Source of the DNA: Fidelibacterota bacterium
Lineage (GTDB): Bacteria; Fidelibacterota; Fidelibacteria; Fidelibacterales; Fidelibacteraceae
NCBI GenBank assembly: GCA_023134755.1
Contig: JAGLUM010000336.1
Location: 1-12,522, forward strand
Direction of reading: 5' to 3'
Length of the DNA: 12,522 nt
Position numbers and translations under genes: made by a program. Numbering within the stretch: position 1 is the first letter of the stretch; each line of letters starts with the position of its first letter. Positions 1-9,187 of the stretch are shown here, piece by piece. The notes under the pieces were generated by a model. The model saw nothing but the letters and a program-made list of their open reading frames with translations, had not been told where the DNA came from and did no database searches.

Positions 1-306
1 ATCAATAAGTTCAACCAGAAAAAACATTCCAACAGCCACAAAAATAATGTCACGAATCGCTAAAATAGATATTGGCCGCACACGAAATGAATGTTTAATG
101 GATTTTTTATTACCCAAAACATAAAGAAGCAGGGGTACAAGCAGTAATAACTCAAATATACCCAGAATAATATAGCGCAGAGCCTGTGGCGTGTTCCCCA
201 TAATAGTATCGTTATAATAAAATCCCGTGATCAGGATAAGATAAGCAATCAGACTCATTAACAAAATAAGCAGTGCGATCTGATAATTATAATATCTGGA
301 CATCAT
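1..306 (-). CDS. Partial multi-pass membrane protein, possibly CPBP/CAAX-protease-like (N-terminus only)
   Basis: This reading frame starts at the ATG pair at 306 and stays open for 102 codons to the window edge, so the C-terminus is missing. The visible part has an N-terminal hydrophobic helix (about residues 9-28), a second (about 45-63) and the start of a third (about 84-100). Between helices two and three is a basic stretch, KHSFRVRPIS. An Arg-rich loop followed by a helix is reminiscent of the N-terminal part of CPBP intramembrane proteases, but the catalytic EExxxR and HxxxN motifs would lie outside the window, so the family is only a suggestion. An AGGAG ribosome site sits 8 nt before the first ATG and shares bases with the TAG stop of the upstream eIF2B-like gene, so it is the last visible member of that operon. 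Confidence 0.7.
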   Translation of the reverse strand, partial: MMSRYYNYQIALLILLMSLIAYLILITGFYYNDTIMGNTPQALRYIILGIFELLLLVPLLLYVLGNKKSIKHSFRVRPISILAIRDIIFVAVGMFFLVELID

Positions 307-317
307 AATCAATTCTC

Positions 318-1181
318 CTATATGATGATTTCATTTTTTTCATCAAATGCTTTCATTTCACCGTCTACGATAATATTACTGACCCCCCGGTACCAAATGG
401 ATTCAAAATATGGATTATATACAGTGACATTTTCAATGGTTTCCATGAGTATTTGAGATTGTGGATGTTTATCGCGAGACCAGTCGGAAGGTGGTATGGA
501 CATTTGTTTGCTGGAATCCGATAGAATATAAAATTCCTTTTCTCTTTCATCTGCGATACGCAAGGCCGAGTGGGTTCCGATCTTATTGATAAAACCCCGG
601 TACCAATACCAGTCTGCTCCCACAAGTACAAGATCACAGCGTGAAATTGCCAACTCCATAGCAGCATCTGTGTACAGGGAGACCGGGATTCCGGCCCGGC
701 CCAGATACTTCGCAAGTGCCAGCCCCTCTCCCACCGGACGTGACTCTGTTAATATCACTTCAAATCGGCGACCTTTACTGGCGGCCTCCATAATTGCTTT
801 GCGTACAACAGAACTGTGGCTGAAGGTAAAAATTTTAGAACCGTCTTTAATTAGCTTGTTAACACAGATGTTTATGGTTTTATCAATATTTTTTTTGACC
901 TTGTCACCGAATATCGATAAAATTTCCGGAATGCTCTTTTGGCCTTTATCAATTTCTTTCAGCATAAAAGTCTGTAGGTTGGGAAACATGGCAATCAGGG
1001 GATGCGCTGACGTGGTTTCCTTATATATGTATTCCAGAACCTCTTTTTGTCCGTTCACCGTGAGTTCATTGTTCTCCTTGAAATAACGGTTCAAAATATT
1101 GAGGTACTTGAATAAAATAGTGGTTGCACCGGCTTCCTGCTCCATGAGCAGAGCTTCGAATTCAGGATAATTAATCATCAT
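318..1181 (-). CDS. eIF2B alpha/beta/delta-like (IF-2B superfamily) protein
   Basis: The 287-residue protein has an N-terminal helical region (about 1-105) followed by the Rossmann-like IF-2B domain. Visible family motifs are TESRPVGEG (145-153), TDAA (171-174) and GADWYWYRGFINKIGT (188-203). The family includes eukaryotic eIF2B regulatory subunits, methylthioribose-1-phosphate isomerase (MtnA) and ribose-1,5-bisphosphate isomerase. The MtnA catalytic Cys region reads TFSHSS (119-124) here, with Ser and no Cys, while the Asp of GAD (190) is kept. MtnA activity is therefore unlikely. A sugar-phosphate or nucleotide-sensing role is an open guess. The ATG at 1181 is chosen over an in-frame upstream start at 1253 because it has a strong GAGAGGAGAA site and begins one base after the preceding TAA. 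It is probably co-translated with the DUF2225-type gene. Confidence 0.85.
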   Translation of the reverse strand: MMINYPEFEALLMEQEAGATTILFKYLNILNRYFKENNELTVNGQKEVLEYIYKETTSAHPLIAMFPNLQTFMLKEIDKGQKSIPEILSIFGDKVKKNIDKTINICVNKLIKDGSKIFTFSHSSVVRKAIMEAASKGRRFEVILTESRPVGEGLALAKYLGRAGIPVSLYTDAAMELAISRCDLVLVGADWYWYRGFINKIGTHSALRIADEREKEFYILSDSSKQMSIPPSDWSRDKHPQSQILMETIENVTVYNPYFESIWYRGVSNIIVDGEMKAFDEKNEIII

Positions 1182-1182
1182 G

Positions 1183-1875
1183 TTAATTCTCCTCTCGCGG
1201 CATAGTGACCGCATGCTTGTTATGAGCACGGATAAGTGCTGTCTGAAAATCAAATAAATGCTGAAACATTGAAATATCTATCTTCAATATAGATTTTTTT
1301 GCGCGTTCAAACTGACTATTTCGACGACTGAGTTCCGCGATATAATAATATATCATTGATTTTTCTTTCTCGTCCAGATTTCCAATAAGTAAGGCTTTTG
1401 CATATTGAACAATAGCTTTTTCACGATAAGCATCAGCTACCTTGACATTCTTGTCGTCTTCATAAAGCCATGACATACGTAAATACGTATCAGCAAATAC
1501 TATGGGCTGTGCTTTTATCTGCTCCAGCATAAATAAATAATGCTCAAACAATTCCAGCGTTGTTGGGTTTGTATCCGTAAATCGCTGCTGATAGATATCT
1601 GAATTAATCAGGTCAGAAACCAATTCTAATTCATTGGGGATCTGGGTAAAATCATGTGTAATATAAAAACAATGGTGGCAGAATACCAACCAGGTATCCA
1701 AGATATCATCATCCAGGGTACGGACACGGAAATCGCTTTCCACGACATCAACAGTAAATAATTCCTTCACCGCGAGGTTATTGACCGGCTGGCCGCAAAC
1801 GGGACATACGACCATATTCGTTTCGCTGTCATCGTCATGCCCAAATGTGTCATGTTCGTATAATTGTTCTGTCAT
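1183..1875 (-). CDS. DUF2225-type protein: zinc-ribbon N-terminus plus TPR-like helical repeats
   Basis: The 230-residue protein begins with an acidic segment. A CPVC pair (C24, C27) and a CHHC pair (C66, C69) follow, flanking the DFRVR...D and WLVFCHHCFYIT segments, which is the layout of DUF2225 proteins with a presumed structural zinc site. From about residue 98 to the C-terminus it is alpha-helical with TPR character, for example YLRMSWLYED, ADAYREKAIVQYAKAL and YYIAELSRRNSQFERAKKSI. Such proteins are usually hypothetical; a scaffolding role is inferred from the TPRs. A GTG directly precedes the ATG and could extend the protein by one residue. The ATG is preferred because AAGGA lies about 7 nt upstream. 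That ribosome site contains the ssb stop codon, which suggests reinitiation after ssb. Confidence 0.8.
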   Translation of the reverse strand: MTEQLYEHDTFGHDDDSETNMVVCPVCGQPVNNLAVKELFTVDVVESDFRVRTLDDDILDTWLVFCHHCFYITHDFTQIPNELELVSDLINSDIYQQRFTDTNPTTLELFEHYLFMLEQIKAQPIVFADTYLRMSWLYEDDKNVKVADAYREKAIVQYAKALLIGNLDEKEKSMIYYYIAELSRRNSQFERAKKSILKIDISMFQHLFDFQTALIRAHNKHAVTMPREEN

Positions 1876-1885
1876 CACTTATTCC

Positions 1886-2344
1886 TTAAAAAGGAAGTTC
1901 TTCTTCATTATCAGGTAATACCGGTTCATCTTTCTTGGGCGCTACGTCCGGACTTGGTTTGGCATCCTGTTTAGCGGGGGGTGCATACACGCCGCTGTCG
2001 CTCTGGCTGGCCCGGTCCAAAAGCATAGCGGTATCCACCATAATTTCGGTAGTATAATGTGTTACATTACTTGAATCGGTCCATTTACGGGTTCTCAAAC
2101 GGCCGTCAATATATACCAGGCGACCTTTTGTGAAAAAGTTGCCAATATATTCCGCGGTCTTGCCAAAGGCCACGCAGCGGTGCCATTCGGTACTATCGTT
2201 ATAATCACCGTCTTTTGTTTTATAGGTTTCATTTGTCGCGACACTAAAATTCGTGACGGCTGTCCCGTTTGGTGTAACCCGTTGTTCCGGGTTTTGGCCC
2301 AAGCGGCCGACTAATACAACCTTGTTCATTGAGTTCTTATGCAT
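1886..2344 (-). CDS. ssb: Single-stranded DNA-binding protein
   Basis: The 152-residue protein coats single-stranded DNA during replication, repair and recombination. An OB fold covers about residues 6-112, with the typical start [15 protein letters not shown], then [39 protein letters not shown] and a TEIMVD strand. A Pro/Lys/Asp-rich disordered linker leads to the acidic tip EEELPF, the peptide that binds SSB partner proteins. The family commonly starts at MNK (residue 6). I keep the ATG at 2344 because AGGGAG lies 6 nt upstream of it, while the second ATG has no comparable site. The first 8 bases overlap the end of the PNP-like gene as ATGCATAA. Placement downstream of gyrBA fits a replication operon. 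Confidence 0.95.
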   Translation of the reverse strand: MHKNSMNKVVLVGRLGQNPEQRVTPNGTAVTNFSVATNETYKTKDGDYNDSTEWHRCVAFGKTAEYIGNFFTKGRLVYIDGRLRTRKWTDSSNVTHYTTEIMVDTAMLLDRASQSDSGVYAPPAKQDAKPSPDVAPKKDEPVLPDNEEELPF

Positions 2345-2813
2345 GGTCTTCTCCCTGAAATAAATTCAAAATATGTTGCGCTTTGACGTGTTGTCCATAA
2401 AGTAATGCTATCACGGTTTTCCCCTGATGCTTCGTAATAATGGTTTGATATACTATCGGAGATGCCTCAATGGCATCAACCGGATAATCCAAATGCTGAC
2501 CCGCACGGATCAATATGCTATCCCCGGAGTTAAAGAAAGACGGAATCTTGTATGGATGCGACATGTCCGGAAATCGTACACCCAGTGTATCATCATTATG
2601 TCCCCGTAAAGGACTTATTCCGGATACATTGATATGATCCCGTACACAGCATACAGCATCATCAGCAAGCACGTTAGACCGCATGGTAAGCAGCAGAGTA
2701 TCCCCTTTGCGTGCAATATCTTGCGCTGACAAATAGGTCTTTACTGCCTCATAATTCCAGGATGAAGGCAGTATCCCCTCAGTATTTAATGCTGTAAAAT
2801 CTATCCAGTCCAT
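2337..2813 (-). CDS. Shortened, degenerate purine nucleoside phosphorylase-like protein (probable pseudoenzyme)
   Basis: This 158-residue protein resembles the central and C-terminal parts of trimeric [21 protein letters not shown] (57-74) and RFPDMSHPY (80-88) match the family's RDHIN..G.NPLRGPND...RFP.MS.AY stretch. [20 protein letters not shown] (112-131) aligns with the DAVGMSTVPEVIVARH.G segment. It lacks the N-terminal phosphate loop (GSGLG) and GRxHxYEG regions, and the GPSxET segment with its catalytic Glu is not recognisable. The usual Met of GMS is Ala, and the catalytic Asn of the final ITN is replaced (ALLYG). Family length is about 270. The upstream gene ends only 9 bp away, so no N-terminal half is hidden nearby. 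The ATG has an AAAGGG site 5 nt upstream. It is therefore a compact, translated gene that is unlikely to be an active phosphorylase. Its function is unknown. Confidence 0.75.
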   Translation of the reverse strand: MDWIDFTALNTEGILPSSWNYEAVKTYLSAQDIARKGDTLLLTMRSNVLADDAVCCVRDHINVSGISPLRGHNDDTLGVRFPDMSHPYKIPSFFNSGDSILIRAGQHLDYPVDAIEASPIVYQTIITKHQGKTVIALLYGQHVKAQHILNLFQGEDHA

Positions 2814-2822
2814 TATATCCCT

Positions 2823-3497
2823 TTATGTACTTCGTGCTCCGAATATTCCGGTTCCGATCCGCAGCATAGTTGCTCCTTCTTTTAGTGCGATCCGGTAATC
2901 ATTGGTCATCCCCATGGATAATTCATGAAACCGGATATGTTCGGTCTCCAGTTCTGCACATGCTTCCGATATCGAACGCAGGAGAGCAAAGGAAGTGCGA
3001 ATCTGGTCTGTATCATCCGTATACGCTGCCATTCCCATTAATCCACGTACTTCCAATCCCGAATATTCCCGGATGTTTTTTACAAATGCGCTTACATCCT
3101 TTGGTTCAATTCCCGATTTGTTTGCTTCACCGGAAATATTTACTTCAATTAAACAGTTAATGTTGTGTTCACTACGGGCAATTATGCGTGCAAGTTTCTC
3201 TGTCTGCAAACTATGAAGCCAATCAAAATTCTGCAAGCATTTATTTGCTTTGTTTGACTGTAGATATCCGATAAAATGCCGGGTAATTCCCGGGAAAGCC
3301 TGCGTATCAAATTTTTGCAGGGCTTCATTGATGCGGTTTTCACCAAAATCCCGGATACCGGCCGCAACTGCAGCCTGCATTTTTTCAATGGACTGCTTTT
3401 TACTGACCGCGACCAGGCAAACCCGGTCGGGGTGCGGGCTGTAATGCCGAATATCTTCCTGTACTGTCTGCAGATGCTGTTTTATGGTATTATTCAT
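2823..3497 (-). CDS. yggS: YggS/PLPBP-family pyridoxal phosphate-binding homeostasis protein
   Basis: The 224-residue single-domain protein has the alanine-racemase-like TIM barrel fold of the YggS/PROSC family, which carries PLP without a known enzymatic reaction and balances PLP and amino-acid/keto-acid pools. The PLP lysine is K33 in LVAVSKK. Other family signatures are FGENRINEA (51-59), [24 protein letters not shown], the RGLMGM strand and the phosphate-binding end [13 protein letters not shown]...RIGTGIFG. Length is normal. Its ATG overlaps the end of gyrA by 8 bp (ATGAATAA), and the nearest purine-rich site, GGAAG, abuts the start codon, so translation probably depends on coupling to gyrA. 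The gene is often found beside cell-division or pyrroline genes; the link to gyrase here is unusual but probably just operon packing. Confidence 0.95.
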   Translation of the reverse strand: MNNTIKQHLQTVQEDIRHYSPHPDRVCLVAVSKKQSIEKMQAAVAAGIRDFGENRINEALQKFDTQAFPGITRHFIGYLQSNKANKCLQNFDWLHSLQTEKLARIIARSEHNINCLIEVNISGEANKSGIEPKDVSAFVKNIREYSGLEVRGLMGMAAYTDDTDQIRTSFALLRSISEACAELETEHIRFHELSMGMTNDYRIALKEGATMLRIGTGIFGARST

Positions 3498-5952
3498 CTT
3501 CCATTTCTTGCAGTTCGTTGTCTTCTTCTTCTGACTCCCTCACATAGCGGATAGCAGAGATCTGGTCATTTTCATGCAAGTTGATTAATCGGACACCTTG
3601 TGTATTACGTGACAAGGTATTGATCCGGTTAATATGCTGACGAATTAACAGACCGTTTATGGTAATGATCATTAGATCATCAGAATCCACAACTTCTTTG
3701 AGAGCGACCATCTGGCCAACTTTCGGAGTGGTCTTGATCGTTATAACACCCTTGCCCCCACGATTGGTAATGCGATAATCAATAATATGTGAACGTTTTC
3801 CGTATCCGTTTTCACTTACAGCCAATACCGTAGCGCCTTCCCGCTTAACTACAACCATATCCACTACAGCATCATCCTGTTTTTCCAGGGTTACACCCCG
3901 AACACCCGTAGCGCTTCGTCCCATATCACGGACATGTTTTTCATTAAAACGAATAGCCTTGCCTTTGCGGGTACCTAAAATAATGTCATATTCACCGTTG
4001 GTAATATCTACGCCGATAATATCATCGCCGTCTTTCAGATTTACTGCAATAATACCGGTACGGCGGGGGCGGCTGTAAGCATTGAGTTTTGTTTTCTTAA
4101 TGGTTCCATTTTTCGTCATGATAACAACAAATTTATCATCTGTAAATTCACGGACATTAAGGAAAGCCCGGACTGTTTCATCTTTTTCACATTCAAGCAA
4201 GTTGACGATCGCACGTCCCCGTGTTGCCCTGCCGGCTGACGGAAGTTCATGCACTTTTAACCAATATACTTTTCCGAAATTGGTGAAAAACATCAAATAA
4301 TCATGGGTAGACGCAATGAACAGGTTTTCGATAAAGTCATCTTCTTTAGCGGTTGCACCTTTTTTGCCTATTCCACCGCGCCGCTGCGCGCGATAGACAT
4401 TGACCGGAGTTCGTTTGATAAAGCCGTTATGGGTAATGGTAATTGCCATTTCTTCATCTGCGATCATGTCCTCAACTGAGAAATCACTCGCATCATCAAT
4501 CATTTCCGTACGTCGTTCATCGCCGTATTTCTTCTGAATTTCACGAATCTCCTCAACAAGGATCTCCATACGTTTTAATTTATTTTCAAGGATGAATTTT
4601 AATTTTTCGATCTGCTTCAGAATACTGATGTATTCCTGAATGATCTTTTCACGTTCCAATCCTGTTAGTTTTTGTAAGCGCATATCCAGTATGGACTGTG
4701 CCTGGAGTTCCGAAAAGTCAAAACGTTTCATTAGATTGAGACGGGCATTGTTCGCGCTGGCAGATTTTTTAATAATACTGATCACTTCATCAATATTTTC
4801 AAGGGCAATTTTAAATCCCTCTAAAAGATGTGCGCGCGCTTCAGCTTTATTTAATTCGAACTGGGTTCTGCGAACGATAATACTATGCCGGTAAGTAATA
4901 AAATTCTGCATCATATCCTTAAGCGACATGACTTTGGGAATCCCGTTGACCAATGCTAGCATATTAATTCCGAAAGTATTTTGCAGATAGGTGTGTTTAT
5001 AGAGATTATTCAGTACAACCTGGGGTTCAAAATCCCGTTTAAGTTCTACCACTAGACGGATACCCTCTTTATCGGATTCATCTCTCAGGTCACTTATACC
5101 TTCAAGCACTTTGCTGCGCACCAGTTCGGCAATACGTTCTACCAAATTGCTTTTGTTAACCTGATAAGGGATCTCGGTAAAGACGATCTGTTCGCGGTTA
5201 TTGCGTATTTGTTCCACATTGGCACGCGCCCGCAGAGTTATCTTTCCGTGCCCGGTATCATAGGCGGAGAATAACCCTGATTTACCGTATGCCAGTGCCG
5301 CAGTCGGGAAATCGGGCCCTTTTACATGCTCCATGATTTCATGGGTAGTGATATCCGGATTATCAACGACAGCACAAATTGCGTCACATATTTCATTGAT
5401 ATTATGCGGCGGTATATTGGTGGCCATTCCTACGGCGATACCTGTCGCACCATTGATCAGCAAGTACGGGATCTTACTTGGAAGAACGGTCGGTTCTTCC
5501 AGTGATTCATCAAAATTTGGAGTAAAATCAACGGTTTCCTTATCTATATCAGACAAAATTTCTTCAGCCATACGCGACATGCGCGCTTCAGTATATCGCA
5601 TAGCGGCAGGACTGTCCCCGTCGATAGAACCGAAGTTGCCCTGACCGTCCACCACACAATACCGCATGGCAAAATTCTGAGCCATTCGTGCCATGGCATT
5701 GTAGACCGATGAATCGCCATGCGGGTGATACTTACCAAGAACATCACCTACAATACGTGCTGATTTTTTATAGGGCTTATTGTGCTGCATGCCCAATTCA
5801 TGCATCCCGAATAAAATACGGCGGTGTACCGGTTTTAGTCCGTCACGGACATCCGGGAGGGCACGTGATACAATTACCGACATCGAGTAATCGAGATAAC
5901 TACTTTTTAATTCTTCTTCAATATTGACGGGTATTATTCGTTCATTAGCCAA
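3490..5952 (-). CDS. gyrA: DNA gyrase subunit A
   Basis: The 820-residue breakage-reunion subunit of gyrase introduces negative supercoils together with GyrB. The N-terminus ([29 protein letters not shown]) is textbook, and the catalytic Tyr is Y120 in [10 protein letters not shown]. The winged-helix quinolone region reads [18 protein letters not shown]81 corresponds to E. coli Ser83, and N85 sits at the Asp87 position. A coiled-coil/tower region (about 360-480) leads to the C-terminal beta-pinwheel. Its GyrA box is QRRGGIG (523-529), with Ile where Lys or Arg is usual, and weaker repeats follow in later blades. The protein ends in an acidic tail (ELQEMEDE). The start is TTG: GAGG lies 5 nt upstream, and the next in-frame ATG would remove conserved residues. 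It lies 50 bp after gyrB, with no promoter seen between them. Confidence 0.97.
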   Translation of the reverse strand: MANERIIPVNIEEELKSSYLDYSMSVIVSRALPDVRDGLKPVHRRILFGMHELGMQHNKPYKKSARIVGDVLGKYHPHGDSSVYNAMARMAQNFAMRYCVVDGQGNFGSIDGDSPAAMRYTEARMSRMAEEILSDIDKETVDFTPNFDESLEEPTVLPSKIPYLLINGATGIAVGMATNIPPHNINEICDAICAVVDNPDITTHEIMEHVKGPDFPTAALAYGKSGLFSAYDTGHGKITLRARANVEQIRNNREQIVFTEIPYQVNKSNLVERIAELVRSKVLEGISDLRDESDKEGIRLVVELKRDFEPQVVLNNLYKHTYLQNTFGINMLALVNGIPKVMSLKDMMQNFITYRHSIIVRRTQFELNKAEARAHLLEGFKIALENIDEVISIIKKSASANNARLNLMKRFDFSELQAQSILDMRLQKLTGLEREKIIQEYISILKQIEKLKFILENKLKRMEILVEEIREIQKKYGDERRTEMIDDASDFSVEDMIADEEMAITITHNGFIKRTPVNVYRAQRRGGIGKKGATAKEDDFIENLFIASTHDYLMFFTNFGKVYWLKVHELPSAGRATRGRAIVNLLECEKDETVRAFLNVREFTDDKFVVIMTKNGTIKKTKLNAYSRPRRTGIIAVNLKDGDDIIGVDITNGEYDIILGTRKGKAIRFNEKHVRDMGRSATGVRGVTLEKQDDAVVDMVVVKREGATVLAVSENGYGKRSHIIDYRITNRGGKGVITIKTTPKVGQMVALKEVVDSDDLMIITINGLLIRQHINRINTLSRNTQGVRLINLHENDQISAIRYVRESEEEDNELQEMEDE

Positions 5953-5961
5953 TTTTTCCTC
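5950..5961 (-). promoter_or_regulatory. Ribosome binding site and TTG start codon of gyrA
   Basis: Read on the minus strand, GAGG (5961-5958) is followed by a 5-nt A spacer and TTG GCT AAT GAA. The TTG start is supported by this site and by the conserved GyrA N-terminus. The ATG at 5945-5943 is out of frame. Confidence 0.75.
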
Positions 5962-6002
5962 ACTTTTTTATATTTATCCAGCATAGCTTTACTGAATAAT
6001 GC

Positions 6003-7934
<1,932 letters not shown>

Positions 7935-7959
7935 TCAATATTTTATGTTTTAATGATAG

Positions 7960-8235
7960 TTAACTAAACCGTATGTCTATTATAATACCCTGCCCAAAAC
8001 GTGATGCATATTTTTTTAGAATTTGGGGTTTCTGCATTATCAATTCCTGACGCCAAGTACTGTTTTTCACACTAATATTTAACACTCCTTTGACGACCTT
8101 TACGGGGACCGAAACATCTGCGATAACTTCTCCAACAATCTCGTTCCAGCTGGTGAATGCCAGGTGTTCCTCCATGGCATGTTTACCTACGATTTGAGTA
8201 ACAATTTTGTCCACTGAGGTCGTGATTTTTTTCAT
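7960..8235 (-). CDS. dciA: DciA/DUF721-family protein (replicative helicase loading factor)
   Basis: The 91-residue protein matches DUF721: an N-terminal helix, then FTSWNEIVGEVIADVSVPVKVVKGVLNISV, the conserved STWRQELIMQKPQIL segment and a C-terminal IIIDIRFS strand. In bacteria lacking DnaC or DnaI, DciA interacts with DnaB helicase and helps load it at the origin. The gene commonly sits between recF and gyrB, which fits its position here as first gene before gyrB. It is somewhat short, at the core domain only. No clear Shine-Dalgarno site precedes the ATG at 8235 (the upstream sequence is AT-rich, ATTATATTATGGC). It may be translated weakly or by an AT-rich leader mechanism. A strong promoter lies about 95 bp upstream. 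Confidence 0.88.
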   Translation of the reverse strand: MKKITTSVDKIVTQIVGKHAMEEHLAFTSWNEIVGEVIADVSVPVKVVKGVLNISVKNSTWRQELIMQKPQILKKYASRFGQGIIIDIRFS

Positions 8236-8329
8236 GCCATAATATAATAATATTTATACTACTAAACCATTGTTATTATACTTTAATTATTAGAGAATAG
8301 GGGTATTTGATGGTGGTTTTTGCCCGTCT

Positions 8330-8358
8330 ATTATACAACGTTTTTTATTGTTTTTCAA
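8330..8358 (-). promoter_or_regulatory. Sigma70-type promoter for the dciA-gyrB-gyrA operon
   Basis: On the minus strand, TTGAAA (8358-8353), a 17-bp spacer and a perfect TATAAT (8335-8330) form a near-consensus housekeeping promoter. Transcription would start near 8323, giving an untranslated leader of about 88 nt before dciA. It is the only strong minus-strand promoter seen for the nine-gene run below it. Confidence 0.7.
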
Positions 8359-8405
8359 AACGAAATAAAAAACACATTTTATCTTCAATTCTTTCCTTGT
8401 ATATT

Positions 8406-8411
8406 TATAAT
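8406..8411 (+). promoter_or_regulatory. Candidate -10 element for the pseudo-transglutaminase gene
   Basis: A perfect TATAAT lies 20 bp before the ATG at 8432. No convincing -35 exists at 16-18 bp (CTTCAA at 17 bp). Transcription from it would start near 8418, giving a leader of about 14 nt that still holds the AAGGA ribosome site. It would be back-to-back with the dciA promoter. Confidence 0.35.
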
Positions 8412-8431
8412 AATACGGGGTAAGGATATTT

Positions 8432-9115
8432 ATGATAACAGATCCGAATAAAATATTTGATACAAAATCAGCTGCTGTTCAGACTCTGATATCTGAGCGC
8501 AATTGGCAGAAATTGGTCGATCGTAATAAAATAACGCGTATTCTAAATTTTTTGAAAAATGATATCACCTTCGGATTTACGAAAAAAGCATGTCTTCCCG
8601 CATCGGAAATTTTAACTGCCGGACACGGTCAGGCCTTGACGAAAAGTATTTTACTGAAAACTCTTTTTGATGCCTGTGGCGTACTGTGCCGCTTTCACGC
8701 TTTCAGGGTCAAAAAAGAACTATATACGGGCTTGACACGCCCTATGACCTACAACCTGTTGCCCAACACGCTGATCACTGCCTGGATTGAGGTTTTTTAT
8801 GAAGAACAGTGGTTAGTTGCCGATGGGATTTTATTGGATTCAGACTATATGCGGGGGCTACAAATCGGTATTCTGCCGTCAGAAGGCGAATTTATCGGCA
8901 TGGGAGCAGGGATCTTTTTATCGGGCAATTCTCACATGATCTGGAACGGGAAAAACCATACTTACTGCCAACGGGCTGCCATCACGGAGGATATGGGAAT
9001 AATTGACAATTTTGAATGGTTTTTTTCGGAATATAAATCAGAGATAAAACAACTTGGCAAAATATCACACAAATTTGCAAATAAGATAATTGATAACGTA
9101 CGAAATCCGCAGTAA
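8432..9115 (+). CDS. Transglutaminase-like superfamily protein lacking catalytic Cys and His (probable pseudoenzyme)
   Basis: The 227-residue protein follows the full layout of a bacterial transglutaminase-like family. LPASEILTAGHGQALTKSIL (55-74) matches the usual ASEVLA.GyGQCNTK.tL, then CGVLCRFHAFRVKK (82-95), LPNTLITAWIEVFYEEQW (110-127), DGILLDSDYM (131-140), a glycine/Asn-rich IWNGKNHTYCQ (170-180) and a C-terminal helix. Where the family has the nucleophilic Cys this protein has Ala68, and where it has His in HSWVEV it has Thr116. The acidic position is Asp131. Cys54, Cys82, Cys86 and Cys179 are not at the nucleophile site. The frame is intact, and AAGGA lies 5 nt before the ATG. No signal peptide is visible, so it is presumably cytoplasmic. 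It may bind a peptide or partner without catalysis, but its function is unknown. Confidence 0.8.
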   Translation: MITDPNKIFDTKSAAVQTLISERNWQKLVDRNKITRILNFLKNDITFGFTKKACLPASEILTAGHGQALTKSILLKTLFDACGVLCRFHAFRVKKELYTGLTRPMTYNLLPNTLITAWIEVFYEEQWLVADGILLDSDYMRGLQIGILPSEGEFIGMGAGIFLSGNSHMIWNGKNHTYCQRAAITEDMGIIDNFEWFFSEYKSEIKQLGKISHKFANKIIDNVRNPQ

Positions 9116-9134
9116 AAATTTTACTTTTCTACAT

Positions 9135-9162
9135 AAAAAAAGCACATTAAATGTGCTTTTTT
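9135..9162. terminator. Bidirectional intrinsic terminator
   Basis: A 6-bp stem, GCACAT (9142-9147) and ATGTGC (9151-9156), with loop TAA is flanked by seven As on the left and six Ts on the right. It reads as a hairpin plus U-tract on both strands. It lies 19 bp after the plus-strand stop at 9115 and 25 bp after the end of the minus-strand STAS gene, so it serves both converging genes. Confidence 0.88.
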
Positions 9163-9187
9163 ATATTATAATGGATTTAGGTTTAAT

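Noticed and set aside
586..1086. A 166-codon plus-strand frame opposite the eIF2B-like gene
   Set aside because: It is antisense to a clear family member, has no ribosome site or recognisable domain, and its low-complexity content fits a shadow frame.
1182..1253. N-terminal extension of the eIF2B-like protein to an upstream in-frame start at 1253
   Set aside because: It would overlap the DUF2225-type gene by 71 bp, adds non-family sequence, and the ATG at 1181 has a strong ribosome site.
5934..5984. A 16-codon minus-strand frame in the gyrB-gyrA gap that overlaps the gyrA start
   Set aside because: It has no ribosome site of its own, an uninformative Lys-rich product, and its length is expected by chance.
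8275..8280. A second minus-strand TATAAT closer to dciA
   Set aside because: No -35 match exists at 16-18 bp (CCCCTA), whereas the promoter at 8330-8358 has both elements.
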